A stretch of DNA of 64,000 nt from an uncultured Oscillospiraceae bacterium (GCA_934613505.1 CAKTTB010000001.1:142960-206959); one strand, 5' to 3'; counted from the first letter of the stretch, positions 17,801 through 25,148 are shown. The notes: a model not told the origin generated them from the sequence alone. Translations and numbers: made by a program.

Positions 17801-18635
17801 CCTCAAAGATGGAGGGGATGCCGGTGGCGGCGTCCGCCACAGCCTCTGTGCCGACCTGCGTGCCGATGAAATAGAAGCGGCCATTGTATGCAACGGCGTT
17901 GCGCAGCGTGACCTGATTGCCGTTGACAGAACCGGCCATCAGGATCTTGCTTTCACCGGTCTTGATGTTCATTTTGAACAGGATACCCTGCGTGGGTACA
18001 GGATGCTCGGTGTAATAGTTATCGCCGTAGAGCAGGCCGACAACGCTGTCAATCATCTTCTGGTTGTACGCCACGGCCTCCTGATTGAGCGTGTCGTCTT
18101 CGTTCTTCTCGTCCTTCAGCAGGCCAAGGGACTGGAGCATCGTTTTCGCGTTGTTTTTTGTAATGCCGGTGCCGCCGTACATTGTGCCGATGTAGACCCA
18201 ATCTTTATAGCCCAGCGCAGAGAAAGCGTAGGACTGGCAGGCATCACCGGTCAGGCTCTGCGTGATCTCGGCCATCATGCTGGCGATCTGCTCGGGAGAA
18301 GCAGTGGGATACTTCGCCTTCAGCCGGCTTTCCAGCTCGGCCAGTTCGGCAGCCGTATCGGCAGTGGGCGTATCAGCGCCCTTTACATACATGTGCTCGA
18401 TCACACCGGTGCAGATCTTGCCGGTGGGATCCGTGTACTGATAGTAGTCCACGAAGCCGTCGGTCTGGCGGGGCGCTACGTCCGCGTGCGAGACCTTCTC
18501 CAGCGTGTAGCCATTGTTGCTGTAAGTATACTGCGGATGAATGTCATCGCTGACCGGAGCCGCAAATGCGGTGATCTGGAGCGATGTCACCAGCAGGATC
18601 AGTGCGGTGAGCAGACTAAAAACCCTCTTTTTCAT
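14871..18635 (-). CDS. Large secreted surface protein with three SLH domains
   Basis: 1254 aa. A signal peptide ends near AFA|AP (residue 26). Residues about 30-900 form a long region with recurring NGKLYM / NGYLYIG / GRFYFIG-type strands, suggestive of a beta-propeller-like ectodomain. Two bacterial-repeat (InlB/Flg_new-like) modules follow at about 920-985 (GYVFRGW) and 1000-1080, joined by a GGSSSS linker. Three SLH modules (about 1087-1254, each FxDV...A..WAV..GI..G...F.P...RAQ) would anchor it to pyruvylated wall polymers. A role as adhesin or S-layer component is inferred. Confidence 0.88.
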   Translation of the reverse strand: MKKRVFSLLTALILLVTSLQITAFAAPVSDDIHPQYTYSNNGYTLEKVSHADVAPRQTDGFVDYYQYTDPTGKICTGVIEHMYVKGADTPTADTAAELAELESRLKAKYPTASPEQIASMMAEITQSLTGDACQSYAFSALGYKDWVYIGTMYGGTGITKNNAKTMLQSLGLLKDEKNEDDTLNQEAVAYNQKMIDSVVGLLYGDNYYTEHPVPTQGILFKMNIKTGESKILMAGSVNGNQVTLRNAVAYNGRFYFIGTQVGTEAVADAATGIPSIFEVNPEDDSFRTVYQAVTLEEYRQMQAAYVFPIPRAIAVYKGSLIASVTQKDGAHIIAYTPDADDFNDDSSFKGIKVEGSSALRNPEFTEIAEQSKELLNYPAYHMYDANYGGTVYQMIEYNGKLYMAINAGQKALHSTLNPTEGVYTAVDPDTKEETKCFAGYAILEGTLKDGASPSDRDAWTWTPIIGNTAGDQWDDTLNHADKAPAMYTFNIDPYRFAAAICTMEVYNGYLYIGDYNDVTQATFPMLQMDFIHLATTLSQSVNLYRMDGKYNIELVVGDATKTFPDGSLSGLESGYTGKNGYGSRINQYTSMTQIWDTDKTDNNDGVMLLGTLDDGSLLRPLVQITNGDVLKMDKEEWVEKINYLKVLIQLLLERDLTSSGSHTTSAALNEDADAASSAVAAPNALTEEALVQQALSAANTYEQVSGAEAASVFEENSAGSVPSTSETVTLTAEQTASLIADIKNGTIQPHSMPSEHATEVLSLPYGMGELTDLVDANGQEKIDEFSALYKEIVEYYLALKEQGDVVFPEPLQKVLDQLLTEENARQLKALLTCLNAVKDSVIGCDTYAITTAADGSNIKIDTITLDGLGDDSNQTMRNFALTDDYVVFIPGNAIRGGSVYRLADWPGKTDPTPDPEPDKYEVTLRNAGDGATGAGEYAANETVMITAGTRPGYVFRGWTSDDVQISDARSETASFTMPAQAVTVQANWARRSSGGSSSSTLYNVIVKDSKNGEVTSSHKQAASGATVTLTVKPDQGYVLGTLTVLDSRNKEVKLTAKADGTYTFTMPSSDVTVQAVFRARVHFRDVPSGAYYEDAVNWAVANGITNGMTADLFDPNGICTRAQAVTFLWRAAGSPAPKTSAMPFTDVPAGSYFYNAVLWAVENGITKGTSDTTFSPSATCSRAQIVTFLWRSQSSPAAGSANPFTDVSASAYYADAVLWAVKENITKGTSSTTFSPADNCTRAQIVTFIWRTMA

Positions 18636-18672
18636 ATGTATCCTCCTAAAAATATTGAACGATCAGAAGCCT

Positions 18673-18719
18673 GCGGGAGCTGCCTCCCGCCTGTAGAGTT
18701 CCAAACCGCGGGCGGTTTG
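18673..18719 (-). promoter_or_regulatory. Tandem hairpins in the surface-protein 5' UTR
   Basis: Two stems, GCGGGAG/CTCCCGC (18673-18690) and CAAACCGC/GCGGTTTG (18702-18719), lie in a leader of about 135 nt before the SD (TAGGAGG). Long structured leaders are common on stable S-layer mRNAs. The role here is inferred. Confidence 0.5.
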
Positions 18720-18776
18720 CCATGCTGAAATGTGAGCGTGCAGACACATGGCACACATGCCCGGCAAGATAACCTT

Positions 18777-18805
18777 ATCGTATCACAAAGTGTGGAGCAG
18801 TGCAA
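18777..18805 (-). promoter_or_regulatory. Promoter of SLH surface-protein gene
   Basis: TTGCAC (18800-18805), 17 nt, TACGAT (18777-18782). The interrupted palindrome GATAA-CC-TTATC (18768-18779) overlaps the -10 box. Confidence 0.65.
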
Positions 18806-18820
18806 TGAGAATTTACATAA

Positions 18821-18849
18821 TTTTGCGATACTTTTGCGATAAGTTTGCG
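18821..18849. repeat. Three TTTGCG direct repeats at exact 11-bp spacing
   Basis: TTTGCG occurs at 18822, 18833 and 18844. The first two copies extend to TTTTGCGATA. They lie directly upstream of the -35 box of the surface-protein promoter, on one face of the helix. Confidence 0.7.
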
Positions 18850-18883
18850 TCCGCGCATGGCTCCGGCCTGCATTGGGTCCGAT

Positions 18884-20119
18884 TCATCTCCGGATAAGAA
18901 GCACGGACAGGTCGTTGACGTTCGTGCCGGTGGGGCCGGTCACGATCAGTCCGCCGCAGGCCTGCAATGCGTGATAGGAATCGTTCTGCCGCAGGACGTC
19001 CGGGATCGAAATGCCCTTCGCAGCCAGCGCGGCGCGGGTCCCGCCGTCACAGTAGCCGCCGGCGGCATCCGTCGGGCCGTCCGTGCCGTCGGAGCCGAAG
19101 GAGAAGACGGCGGTGTCTTTGCACCCGGCGATCTCCTGCGCAGCGGCGAGCGCCAGCTCCTGATTGCGCCCGCCAAGGCCGGCGCCGGTCAGCTGCACGA
19201 CGGTCTCGCCGCCGGCGATGAAGGCCAGCGAGGACGTGCAGTCCTGATGGGATTGCGCGATGGAGGCGAGGAAGCTGCCTGCGTCGCGCGCGGTGCAGCG
19301 CAGGCAGCTTGTCAGCACGACGGGCGTATAGCCGAGTCTGCGGGCGGCCGCTTCTGCGGAGGCGCAGAGCTGGCGCACGCTGCCGGTGATGTGGGTCTCG
19401 ATGTTGGGGAGCGCTTTCGGCGTTTCCCGCGTCAGAAGCGCAAGCGCCCGGTCGGAGAGGCGCAGGCTATATTTTTTCACGATCGCCAGCGCCTGCGCGC
19501 AGGTGGAGCTGTCCGGACAGGCGGGGCCGGAGGCGATCATATCCAGCGGATCGCCCAGAATATCGGACAGGACGATGGAAAAGACCTTCGCAGGCAGGCA
19601 GCGCTCGGCGAACCGGCCGCCCTTGACGGCGGACAGGCGCTTGCGCAGGGTGTTCATCTCCACGATATCCGCGCCGCAGGCCAGCAGCTGCCTGGTGACG
19701 TCAGCCATTTCGTCCGCCGGGACGAGCGGACTTTCAAACAGCGCCGAACCGCCGCCGGAAAGGAGGAACAGCACGGTATCCTCCGCCCGCAGGCCGCTCA
19801 CCAGCGCCAGCGCGCGGGCCGTCGCCCGGCAGGAATTTTCATCGGGGACAGGATGTCCGGCCTCATAGATCTCGAGCGAGCCGATCGGCCCCTGACTGTG
19901 GCCGTATTTCGTGATGACGGCGCCGCCCGCTACCTCTTCGCCCAGTGCGACACTGGCTGCGTGCGCCATCTGCCATGCGGCCTTGCCGGCGGCAATGAGG
20001 ACCAGCCGGCCCTCCGGTGCATGGAACTGCGCCAGCGCGCGGCGCACCGCGGCGTCCGGCAGCGCATCGGCCAGCGCTTTGTCAATGATGGCCTGTGCGT
20101 CCTGTCTGAGTGTCTGCAT
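18884..20119 (-). CDS. Glycerate 2-kinase (MOFRL family)
   Basis: About 411 aa from ATG at 20119 with AAAGGAGG. An N-terminal GckA/DUF4147 kinase domain (LLSGGGSALFE near residue 118) and a C-terminal MOFRL domain (GTDGPTDAAGG near 350, ending TGPTGTNVNDL) match the ATP:glycerate 2-phosphotransferase class. The product 2-phosphoglycerate would enter glycolysis. It is divergent from rubrerythrin and has its own promoter. Confidence 0.9.
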   Translation of the reverse strand: MQTLRQDAQAIIDKALADALPDAAVRRALAQFHAPEGRLVLIAAGKAAWQMAHAASVALGEEVAGGAVITKYGHSQGPIGSLEIYEAGHPVPDENSCRATARALALVSGLRAEDTVLFLLSGGGSALFESPLVPADEMADVTRQLLACGADIVEMNTLRKRLSAVKGGRFAERCLPAKVFSIVLSDILGDPLDMIASGPACPDSSTCAQALAIVKKYSLRLSDRALALLTRETPKALPNIETHITGSVRQLCASAEAAARRLGYTPVVLTSCLRCTARDAGSFLASIAQSHQDCTSSLAFIAGGETVVQLTGAGLGGRNQELALAAAQEIAGCKDTAVFSFGSDGTDGPTDAAGGYCDGGTRAALAAKGISIPDVLRQNDSYHALQACGGLIVTGPTGTNVNDLSVLLIRR

Positions 20120-20141
20120 AAAACCGCCTCCTTTGAGAAAC

Positions 20142-20170
20142 AGTATAAACGGCAGGAATAGGAAAGTCCA
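20142..20170 (-). promoter_or_regulatory. Promoter of glycerate kinase gene
   Basis: TGGACT (20165-20170), 17 nt, TATACT (20142-20147) on the minus strand. Confidence 0.6.
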
Positions 20171-20182
20171 GAAAAATAAAAT

Positions 20183-20201
20183 AATAATGACACTCATTAT
20201 T
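20183..20201. promoter_or_regulatory. Fur/PerR-family-like operator
   Basis: Perfect inverted repeat AATAATGA-CAC-TCATTATT. This closely follows the spacing and AT composition of Fur-superfamily boxes. It covers the -35 region of the rubrerythrin promoter. Confidence 0.55.
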
Positions 20202-20211
20202 GGAATATCTA

Positions 20212-20220
20212 TGGTAGAAT
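20212..20220 (+). promoter_or_regulatory. Extended -10 promoter of rubrerythrin gene
   Basis: TGG-TAGAAT (20212-20220) is an extended -10 element. No good -35 exists, and its place is taken by the operator-like repeat. Confidence 0.45.
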
Positions 20221-20276
20221 AGAATATAAAAAACAAGACCAAAAACAAGACAAACTATGATCAAAGGAGCATGAAC

Positions 20277-20816
20277 ATGAACAACAAATATGCAGGCACG
20301 AAAACGGAAAATAATCTGCGCGCGGCCTTTGCCGGCGAATCGCAGGCGAGGAACCAATATACCTTCTTTGCCTCCGTCGCCAAAAAAGAGGGCTATGAGC
20401 AGATGGCGGCGCTGTTTCTGAAGACGGCGGAGAACGAGAAGGAACACGCAAAGCTCTGGCTCAAGGAGCTGGCCGGGATCGGCGACACAAAGGCCAATCT
20501 GGCCGCAGCCGCCGCAGGCGAGAACTACGAGTGGACGGATATGTATCAGGACTTTGCCAAAACCGCCGAGGAAGAGGGCTTCCCGGAGCTGGCGCACCGC
20601 TTCCGTCTCGTTGCCGAGATCGAAAAGCACCACGAAGAGCGCTACCGTGCGCTGCTGCACAATCTGGAGACGGCGCAGGTCTTTGAAAAGAGCGAGGTCA
20701 GGGTCTGGGAGTGCCGCAACTGCGGTCACATCGTCGTCGGCACAAAGGCGCCGGAGGTCTGCCCGGTCTGCAATTATCCGCAGAGCTACTTTGAGCTGCG
20801 GGAAGAGAACTACTGA
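20277..20816 (+). CDS. rbr: Rubrerythrin
   Basis: About 179 aa. Non-haem iron peroxidase that reduces hydrogen peroxide in anaerobes. The N-terminal ferritin-like four-helix part has the diiron ligand patterns ESQARNQY and ENEKEHAK, and later EIEKHHEER. The C-terminal rubredoxin domain has CRNCGH and CPVCNYP for the FeS4 site. The ATG at 20277 has better SD spacing than the one at 20271. The Fur/PerR-like operator upstream fits peroxide or iron control. Confidence 0.96.
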   Translation: MNNKYAGTKTENNLRAAFAGESQARNQYTFFASVAKKEGYEQMAALFLKTAENEKEHAKLWLKELAGIGDTKANLAAAAAGENYEWTDMYQDFAKTAEEEGFPELAHRFRLVAEIEKHHEERYRALLHNLETAQVFEKSEVRVWECRNCGHIVVGTKAPEVCPVCNYPQSYFELREENY

Positions 20817-20870
20817 GAATTGAAAAAGCCTGTAGGGGCGGACGACCCCGCAAAGCTTAATAAAGAATAC

Positions 20871-20902
20871 AAAAAAGCGGCTGCCGGAGCAGCCGCTTTT
20901 TT
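20871..20902. terminator. Bidirectional terminator between rubrerythrin and BMP genes
   Basis: Fourteen-base-pair stem AAAAAAGCGGCTGC / GCAGCCGCTTTTTT (20871-20884, 20889-20902). A-rich and T-rich flanks serve both strands. Confidence 0.93.
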
Positions 20903-20918
20903 ATGTGATTGTTGTGTC

Positions 20919-22250
20919 TTAGTTCAGCTCGGTGATGCCGTCGATCCGCAGCTGGAAGGACGGAGCGGACTGGAAGTAGGACTCGTGGTAGTAACCGTCG
21001 ATGATCGCTTCGTCTGCATCGGGCGTGAAGTCGCCGTCCGTGTCAGTTGCGAATGCGCTGGTGACGGTCTCACCGCCAACGGTGAACTTGCTGGTATCAA
21101 AGACGTGCAGGCTGCCGTCCTTGATGGCAGCGATGACTTCGTCGACCTTCTCCTGCGTGCCGGGCGCGCAGGACGGGCCAAGCGGAGTGAGGGTGACAGC
21201 GTCAGCCTCGTAGCCCTGGCACCAGTTCTGATCGAAGGACTCGCCGTTCATGACAGCATTGAATGCGTACTCATAGAAGACTTCCCAAACATTGGTCGGA
21301 GAGGTCAGAGCGGAGTTCGGAGCAACTGCGAGCATGTCGACGTTGTAGCCGACGCAGTAGACGGTGGTGCCGGCGGCCAGAGCTTCTTCGCAGGCGGACG
21401 GAGCACCGGTGGAGTCAGCGTGCTGGCTGATGATGATGCAGCCGTCAGCGATCAGAGCCTTGGCAGCTTCGTTTTCAGCGGTGATGTTGAACCAGGAGTT
21501 CGTGTACTGAACCTGCATGGCGACATCGGGAACGATGCTCTGCACGCCAAGGAAGAACGCGGTGTAGCCGGAAACGACTTCTGCGTACGGATAAGCGCCG
21601 ACGTAGCCGATCTTGATCTTGCCGTCAGCATCCTTGTTCTTGTCTTCGACCTTGCCTTCGTCGATGAGCTGCTGCAGCTTCATGCCGGCGACAACGCCGC
21701 CGACGTAGCGGGCTTCATAGATGCCGGTGAAAGCGTTGTGGAAGTTGTCGAGATTGTCAGCTCTGGCGGTGTCGCCGGTCATAGCGACGAACTGCACGTC
21801 GGGATATTCCTCAGCAGCCTGACGGCAGAAGGACTGATGGCCATAGGAGTTGGTAATGACGATCTGGCAGCCCTGATCGACGCAGTCGACGCAGGCGTCA
21901 TAGCAGGCTTCGTCTTCGCCGATGGAGTATTTCCAGACGATGTTGCTCTCGCTGATGCCCAGAGCCTTGGCGGCTTCCTGGATGCCCTTGATGTGAGAAT
22001 AGGTATAGCCCTCATTCTCGTCGCCGATCAGGACAACGCCGATCTTGATGTCGGTGCCGACAGCGTCGCCGGCAGGCTCAGCAGTCTCGTCCGCCGGGGT
22101 CTCGTCGGCGGGAGCCTCTGCGGTGTCCTCGGTGGCTGCGGGAGTGGTGGTCTCGTCAGCTGCGGGGGTCGCGTCCTTCGTGCTGGAAGCGCAGGCTGCC
22201 AGAGCGAAGACCATGACGAGCGCAAGAAGCAGAGCGATGATCTTTTTCAT
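20919..22250 (-). CDS. BMP-family ABC-transporter substrate-binding lipoprotein
   Basis: About 443 aa. A lipoprotein signal with lipobox ALAAC (Cys near residue 19) is followed by a Thr/Ala/Glu-rich linker (20-65) and a BMP/PnrA-like periplasmic-binding fold (IGVVLIGDENEGYTYSHIKG near 70; DQGCQIVITNSYGHQ; GYVGAYPYAEV). Relatives bind purine nucleosides (PnrA, BmpA, RnsB). No permease or ATPase gene is adjacent, so the transporter partners must lie elsewhere. The neighbouring guanine deaminase supports a purine ligand. Confidence 0.88.
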   Translation of the reverse strand: MKKIIALLLALVMVFALAACASSTKDATPAADETTTPAATEDTAEAPADETPADETAEPAGDAVGTDIKIGVVLIGDENEGYTYSHIKGIQEAAKALGISESNIVWKYSIGEDEACYDACVDCVDQGCQIVITNSYGHQSFCRQAAEEYPDVQFVAMTGDTARADNLDNFHNAFTGIYEARYVGGVVAGMKLQQLIDEGKVEDKNKDADGKIKIGYVGAYPYAEVVSGYTAFFLGVQSIVPDVAMQVQYTNSWFNITAENEAAKALIADGCIIISQHADSTGAPSACEEALAAGTTVYCVGYNVDMLAVAPNSALTSPTNVWEVFYEYAFNAVMNGESFDQNWCQGYEADAVTLTPLGPSCAPGTQEKVDEVIAAIKDGSLHVFDTSKFTVGGETVTSAFATDTDGDFTPDADEAIIDGYYHESYFQSAPSFQLRIDGITELN

Positions 22251-22274
22251 GTATTCGTTCCTCCTAAAAAAAAT

Positions 22275-22290
22275 TGTGACAAACGTCACA
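22275..22290. promoter_or_regulatory. CRP/FNR-like palindrome in BMP leader
   Basis: TGTGA-N6-TCACA, also able to form a 6-bp hairpin TGTGAC/GTCACA. It lies between the BMP promoter and its SD, so a bound protein would act as a roadblock. Confidence 0.4.
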
Positions 22291-22333
22291 GCAATGCCGT
22301 GCGGAAAGTTCGCACAACAAAACGGATGCCTGT

Positions 22334-22362
22334 ATTTTACTCGATTCTGCCGCAAAATGCAA
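22334..22362 (-). promoter_or_regulatory. Promoter of BMP lipoprotein gene
   Basis: TTGCAT (22357-22362), 17 nt, TAAAAT (22334-22339) on the minus strand, about 84 nt before the start codon. Confidence 0.7.
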
Positions 22363-22579
22363 TCCGTTTTTTAGATATTTCTGTACAAGATTATGAAAAA
22401 ACGGAACGAATACCTGAAAAATTTTTAGGTTTTTGGGGGCTTTGTTATATTTGTAGCAATGCGGGCGGAGGATTTCGTGAAGAACGACCAAGAACATAAG
22501 TGGAAATTCTGCGGGCCATTATGATATGATATTTCTGAACGGGCCATGAGAGCGCCCGCCGAAAAGGAGCACACAGAAC

Positions 22580-23854
22580 GTGAACAATTATATTGTAAAG
22601 GGAAATTTCTGCTACAGCCGCAGCATGGACGAGCTGGTCTGCGAGGAAAATGCCTGCGCCGTCATTGAGAATGGCCGCGTCACGGGCGTATTCCATACGC
22701 TGCCGGAGCGGTATGCCGCGCTGCCGGTCCTGGATTACGGCGATCGGCTGATCCTGCCGGGCATGACCGACCTGCATGTACATGCACCGCAGTTTTCCTT
22801 CCGCGGGCTCGGCATGGATATGGAGCTGCTGGAGTGGCTGAACACGTATACCTTCCCTGAAGAATCCAAATATAAAGAGCTGGACTATGCCGAGCGCGCC
22901 TACGGCAGCTTTGTAAGCCATCTGCTGCACAGCACGACCACGCGCGCGGCCATCTTCGCCACCATCCACGTCCCGGCCACGGAGCTTCTCATGCAGAAGC
23001 TGGAGGATGCGGGGCTGGGCTGCTATGTCGGCAAGGTCAATATGAACCGCAATTCGCCCGCATACCTGCGCGAGATCTCGACCAATCAGGCCCTGCGCGA
23101 CACCGAGCGGTGGATCTGCGAGACGAAGGAGCGCTATGCGCACGTAAAGCCCATCCTGACGCCGCGCTTCATCCCGTCGTGCACGGATGACCTTATGTAC
23201 GGCCTTGCGCGGCTGCGCGAAAAATACGATCTTCCGGTGCAGAGCCATCTGTCGGAGAATTACTCCGAGATCGCATGGATCCGCGAGCTGTGTCCGCGGT
23301 CAAAGAACTACGGCGACGCCTATGCCCAGTTTGACCTGTTCGGCGGCCGGTATCCTTGCATCATGGCGCACTGCGTACATTCCAATGAAGAGGAACAGGC
23401 GCTGATGAAGGAAAACGGCGTGTTCATTGCGCATTCGCCGGAATCCAACATGAATCTCGCCTCCGGCGTCGCGCCGGTCAACAAATTCCTCGACGACGGC
23501 CTGCGCGTCGGCCTTGCGACGGATGTCGCGGGCGGCAGCCACGAGAGCATGCTCCGCGCCATGACCCACGCCATTCAGGCGTCCAAGCTCCGCTGGCGGC
23601 TGTATGATCAGGACGTGAAGCCCCTGTCCTTTGAGCGTGCGTTCTATCTCGCCACCATGGGCGGCGGCGCGTTCTTCGGCAAGGTCGGCTCGTTCCTCGG
23701 GGGGTACGAATTTGACGCCGTCGTGCTGGACGACACGACGCTCGATCACCCGCAGGAGCTGTCCGTCCGCGCCCGGCTCGAACGCGCGGCCTATCTGGCC
23801 GACGACCGGAACCTCACGGCGAAGTTTGTCGCGGGCGAGAAAATTCTCGGTTGA
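22580..23854 (+). CDS. guaD: Guanine deaminase (amidohydrolase)
   Basis: 424 aa, GTG start with AAAAGGAG. Hydrolyses guanine to xanthine and ammonia. The metal site motif is LHVHAPQFSFRGLGMDMELLEW (key residues HVHAPQ near residue 67), followed by QSHLSEN (metal His) and AHCVH, with ATDVAGG for the last Asp ligand. The HAPQ..RG signature is characteristic of guanine deaminase among amidohydrolases. With the BMP lipoprotein and the xdh-like genes at 58-62 kb it suggests purine catabolism. Confidence 0.92.
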   Translation: MNNYIVKGNFCYSRSMDELVCEENACAVIENGRVTGVFHTLPERYAALPVLDYGDRLILPGMTDLHVHAPQFSFRGLGMDMELLEWLNTYTFPEESKYKELDYAERAYGSFVSHLLHSTTTRAAIFATIHVPATELLMQKLEDAGLGCYVGKVNMNRNSPAYLREISTNQALRDTERWICETKERYAHVKPILTPRFIPSCTDDLMYGLARLREKYDLPVQSHLSENYSEIAWIRELCPRSKNYGDAYAQFDLFGGRYPCIMAHCVHSNEEEQALMKENGVFIAHSPESNMNLASGVAPVNKFLDDGLRVGLATDVAGGSHESMLRAMTHAIQASKLRWRLYDQDVKPLSFERAFYLATMGGGAFFGKVGSFLGGYEFDAVVLDDTTLDHPQELSVRARLERAAYLADDRNLTAKFVAGEKILG

Positions 23855-23879
23855 CAAACGGCCGGTTCTTTTGTAGAAT
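23851..23879 (+). promoter_or_regulatory. Promoter of queT
   Basis: TTGACA (23851-23856, overlapping the guaD stop codon), 17 nt, TAGAAT (23874-23879). Confidence 0.85.
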
Positions 23880-23923
23880 ACAGCCGCAATTGCATAGCGC
23901 CGAAAAGAAATAATACCGGCGCA

Positions 23924-23966
23924 GACAGTTCGTGACCATCCTGTCTTAAAATAAAACTAGGGACGC
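23924..23966 (+). ncRNA. preQ1-I type riboswitch
   Basis: Stem GACAG (23924-23928) / CTGTC (23941-23945), a 12-nt loop TTCGTGACCATC, and an A-rich tail TTAAAATAAAACTAGG. This is the compact H-type pseudoknot layout of preQ1-I aptamers. The following GGACGC (23961-23966) can pair with GCGTCC in the terminator, providing an antiterminator. The downstream gene is a queuosine-precursor transporter, which supports the call. Confidence 0.82.
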
Positions 23967-23974
23967 TGAAAAGC

Positions 23975-24006
23975 AAAAGATGGGCGCACTGCGTCCATCT
24001 TTTTTA
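23975..24006 (+). terminator. Riboswitch-controlled terminator before queT
   Basis: Stem AAAAGATGGGCGC / GCGTCCATCTTTT (23975-23987, 23991-24003) with a T run. It is mutually exclusive with pairing of 23961-23966 to 23991-23996. Confidence 0.85.
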
Positions 24007-24039
24007 TCCCTCCGGCAATTGCAGAAGGAGGAACAAACC

Positions 24040-24540
24040 ATGAAAAAACTCACCACCCGCCAGATCGCGCTGAACGGCGTGATCGCTGGCCTGTACGCGG
24101 CCATCACCATCCTGACCGCGTCCTTCGCCTACGGCAACATCCAGTTCCGAATCGCGGACGCGCTGTGCGTGCTTGTCGCGCTGGATCCGTCTCTGACGAT
24201 CGGCCTGACGCTGGGCTGCCTGATCGCCAATATCTTCTCGACAGTGTCGGCGCTCGATATCGTCATCGGCACGGCCGGGACGCTGCTGGGCTGCCTGCTT
24301 GCGGCGAAGGTCCGAAAAGATTGGCTCGTGCCGGTGCCGGTCATTCTGGCCAATGCAGTCCTTGTCGGCGCGATGCTGGCCTATGTGCTGACGCCCGGCG
24401 CGCTGCTGCAGGGCTTCCTGATCAACGGCGGCGAGGTGCTGCTGGGTGAAGCAGTTGTCCTGTATGCCCTCGGCGTGCCGCTGCTGCTCTTCTTCCGCAA
24501 GTCCGGTCTGATGGACCGCCTGCTGAACGGGAAACGGTAA
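24040..24540 (+). CDS. queT: QueT family queuosine-precursor transporter (ECF S component)
   Basis: About 166 aa with five or six membrane segments. Conserved QueT elements are QIALNGVIAGLYAAIT, IQFRIADALCVL and NIFSTVSALDIVIGTAGT. It would pair with a general ECF energising module, not encoded nearby, to import preQ1/preQ0. ATG at 24040 has AGGAGG upstream. Control by the preQ1 riboswitch and its terminator is clear in the leader. Confidence 0.93.
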   Translation: MKKLTTRQIALNGVIAGLYAAITILTASFAYGNIQFRIADALCVLVALDPSLTIGLTLGCLIANIFSTVSALDIVIGTAGTLLGCLLAAKVRKDWLVPVPVILANAVLVGAMLAYVLTPGALLQGFLINGGEVLLGEAVVLYALGVPLLLFFRKSGLMDRLLNGKR

Positions 24541-24556
24541 TAGAAATTAAAAATAA

Positions 24557-24592
24557 AAACGCTGCGAACCGGATGGTGGGTTCGCAGCGTTT
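24557..24592. terminator. Bidirectional terminator after queT
   Basis: Fourteen-base-pair stem AAACGCTGCGAACC / GGTTCGCAGCGTTT (24557-24570, 24579-24592), T-rich on both sides. Confidence 0.9.
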
Positions 24593-24594
24593 GT

Positions 24595-24777
24595 TTATTC
24601 TATTTCAATGTTCTTAACACCGTGCGCCAGAATCAGGTTAATGAGTTCATTTCGAGAACGGTTGGTTTCCGCGGAAAGGCGATCCAGCTCGGCCAGCGTT
24701 TCCTCCCGGATGCGGACGGTAATGACGCGGCTGCCGTCCTCGCCGCGCTTCTGGATCTTCAAAGGCTCACTTTTCAT
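24595..24777 (-). CDS. Small ribbon-helix-helix (CopG/Arc-like) protein
   Basis: About 60 aa from ATG at 24777 (GAGGTG 7 nt upstream). The pattern RVITVRIREETLAELDRLSAETNRSRNELI (key core TVRIREETLAELD near residue 17) is a ribbon-helix-helix: one beta strand then two helices with the NRSRNELI turn. It probably binds DNA as a dimer. No toxin partner gene is adjacent. Confidence 0.75.
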   Translation of the reverse strand: MKSEPLKIQKRGEDGSRVITVRIREETLAELDRLSAETNRSRNELINLILAHGVKNIEIE

Positions 24778-24891
24778 TGCATGGCACCTCTCAATCTGTA
24801 GTTGATTATAGATTGACAAGAAGGTGCAAGATATATTACAATTAAAACACAAAAAGACTACAACATGAAAGTGATATAGATATGTGCTGTT

Positions 24892-25098
24892 TTATCCTTT
24901 GTCCGGCCTGTATTCCGCGATCTCGTCCAGACCGCAGCCCAGGATCCGGCAGAGCTGGTTCAGCGTGTAGGTATTGACATTTTCATTCTTCCGCAGCCGG
25001 TCGAGCTGACCGGTGCTGAATTTATACTCCTGGATCAGCCGGTACTGCGAGACGCCTTTCTTTTTCATGGTATCCCACAAGCGGTCAAAAACGATCAT
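24892..25098 (-). CDS. Small helix-turn-helix (Cro/C1-type) regulator
   Basis: About 68 aa, almost only an HTH_3/HTH_26 domain: residues 3-66 with VSQYRLIQEY, FSTGQLDRLRKNENV and LNQLCRILGCGLDEIAEY. This is the YozG/Cro-like class of autonomous regulators. It lies divergent from a 56-codon gene, with a 28-bp inverted repeat between the two promoters, so it probably regulates both. Confidence 0.85.
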   Translation of the reverse strand: MIVFDRLWDTMKKKGVSQYRLIQEYKFSTGQLDRLRKNENVNTYTLNQLCRILGCGLDEIAEYRPDKG

Positions 25099-25109
25099 AC
25101 AGAACACTC

Positions 25110-25137
25110 CCTAATACAATACAACCATCGTATTAGG
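25110..25137. promoter_or_regulatory. 28-bp inverted-repeat operator in divergent intergenic region
   Basis: Arms CCTAATAC (25110-25117) and GTATTAGG (25130-25137) separated by 12 nt, directly upstream of the HTH gene SD and about 12 nt from the divergent -35 box. Confidence 0.65.
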
Positions 25138-25148
25138 ATGCCCTGCAA

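Noticed and set aside
14757..18728. Two long plus-strand frames across the SLH gene
   Set aside because: Antisense to a protein with signal peptide and SLH repeats; no own translation signals.
24595..25098. RHH protein and HTH protein as a toxin-antitoxin pair
   Set aside because: Neither has a toxin-like neighbour, they are 100 bp apart and the second is better explained as regulator of the divergent small gene.
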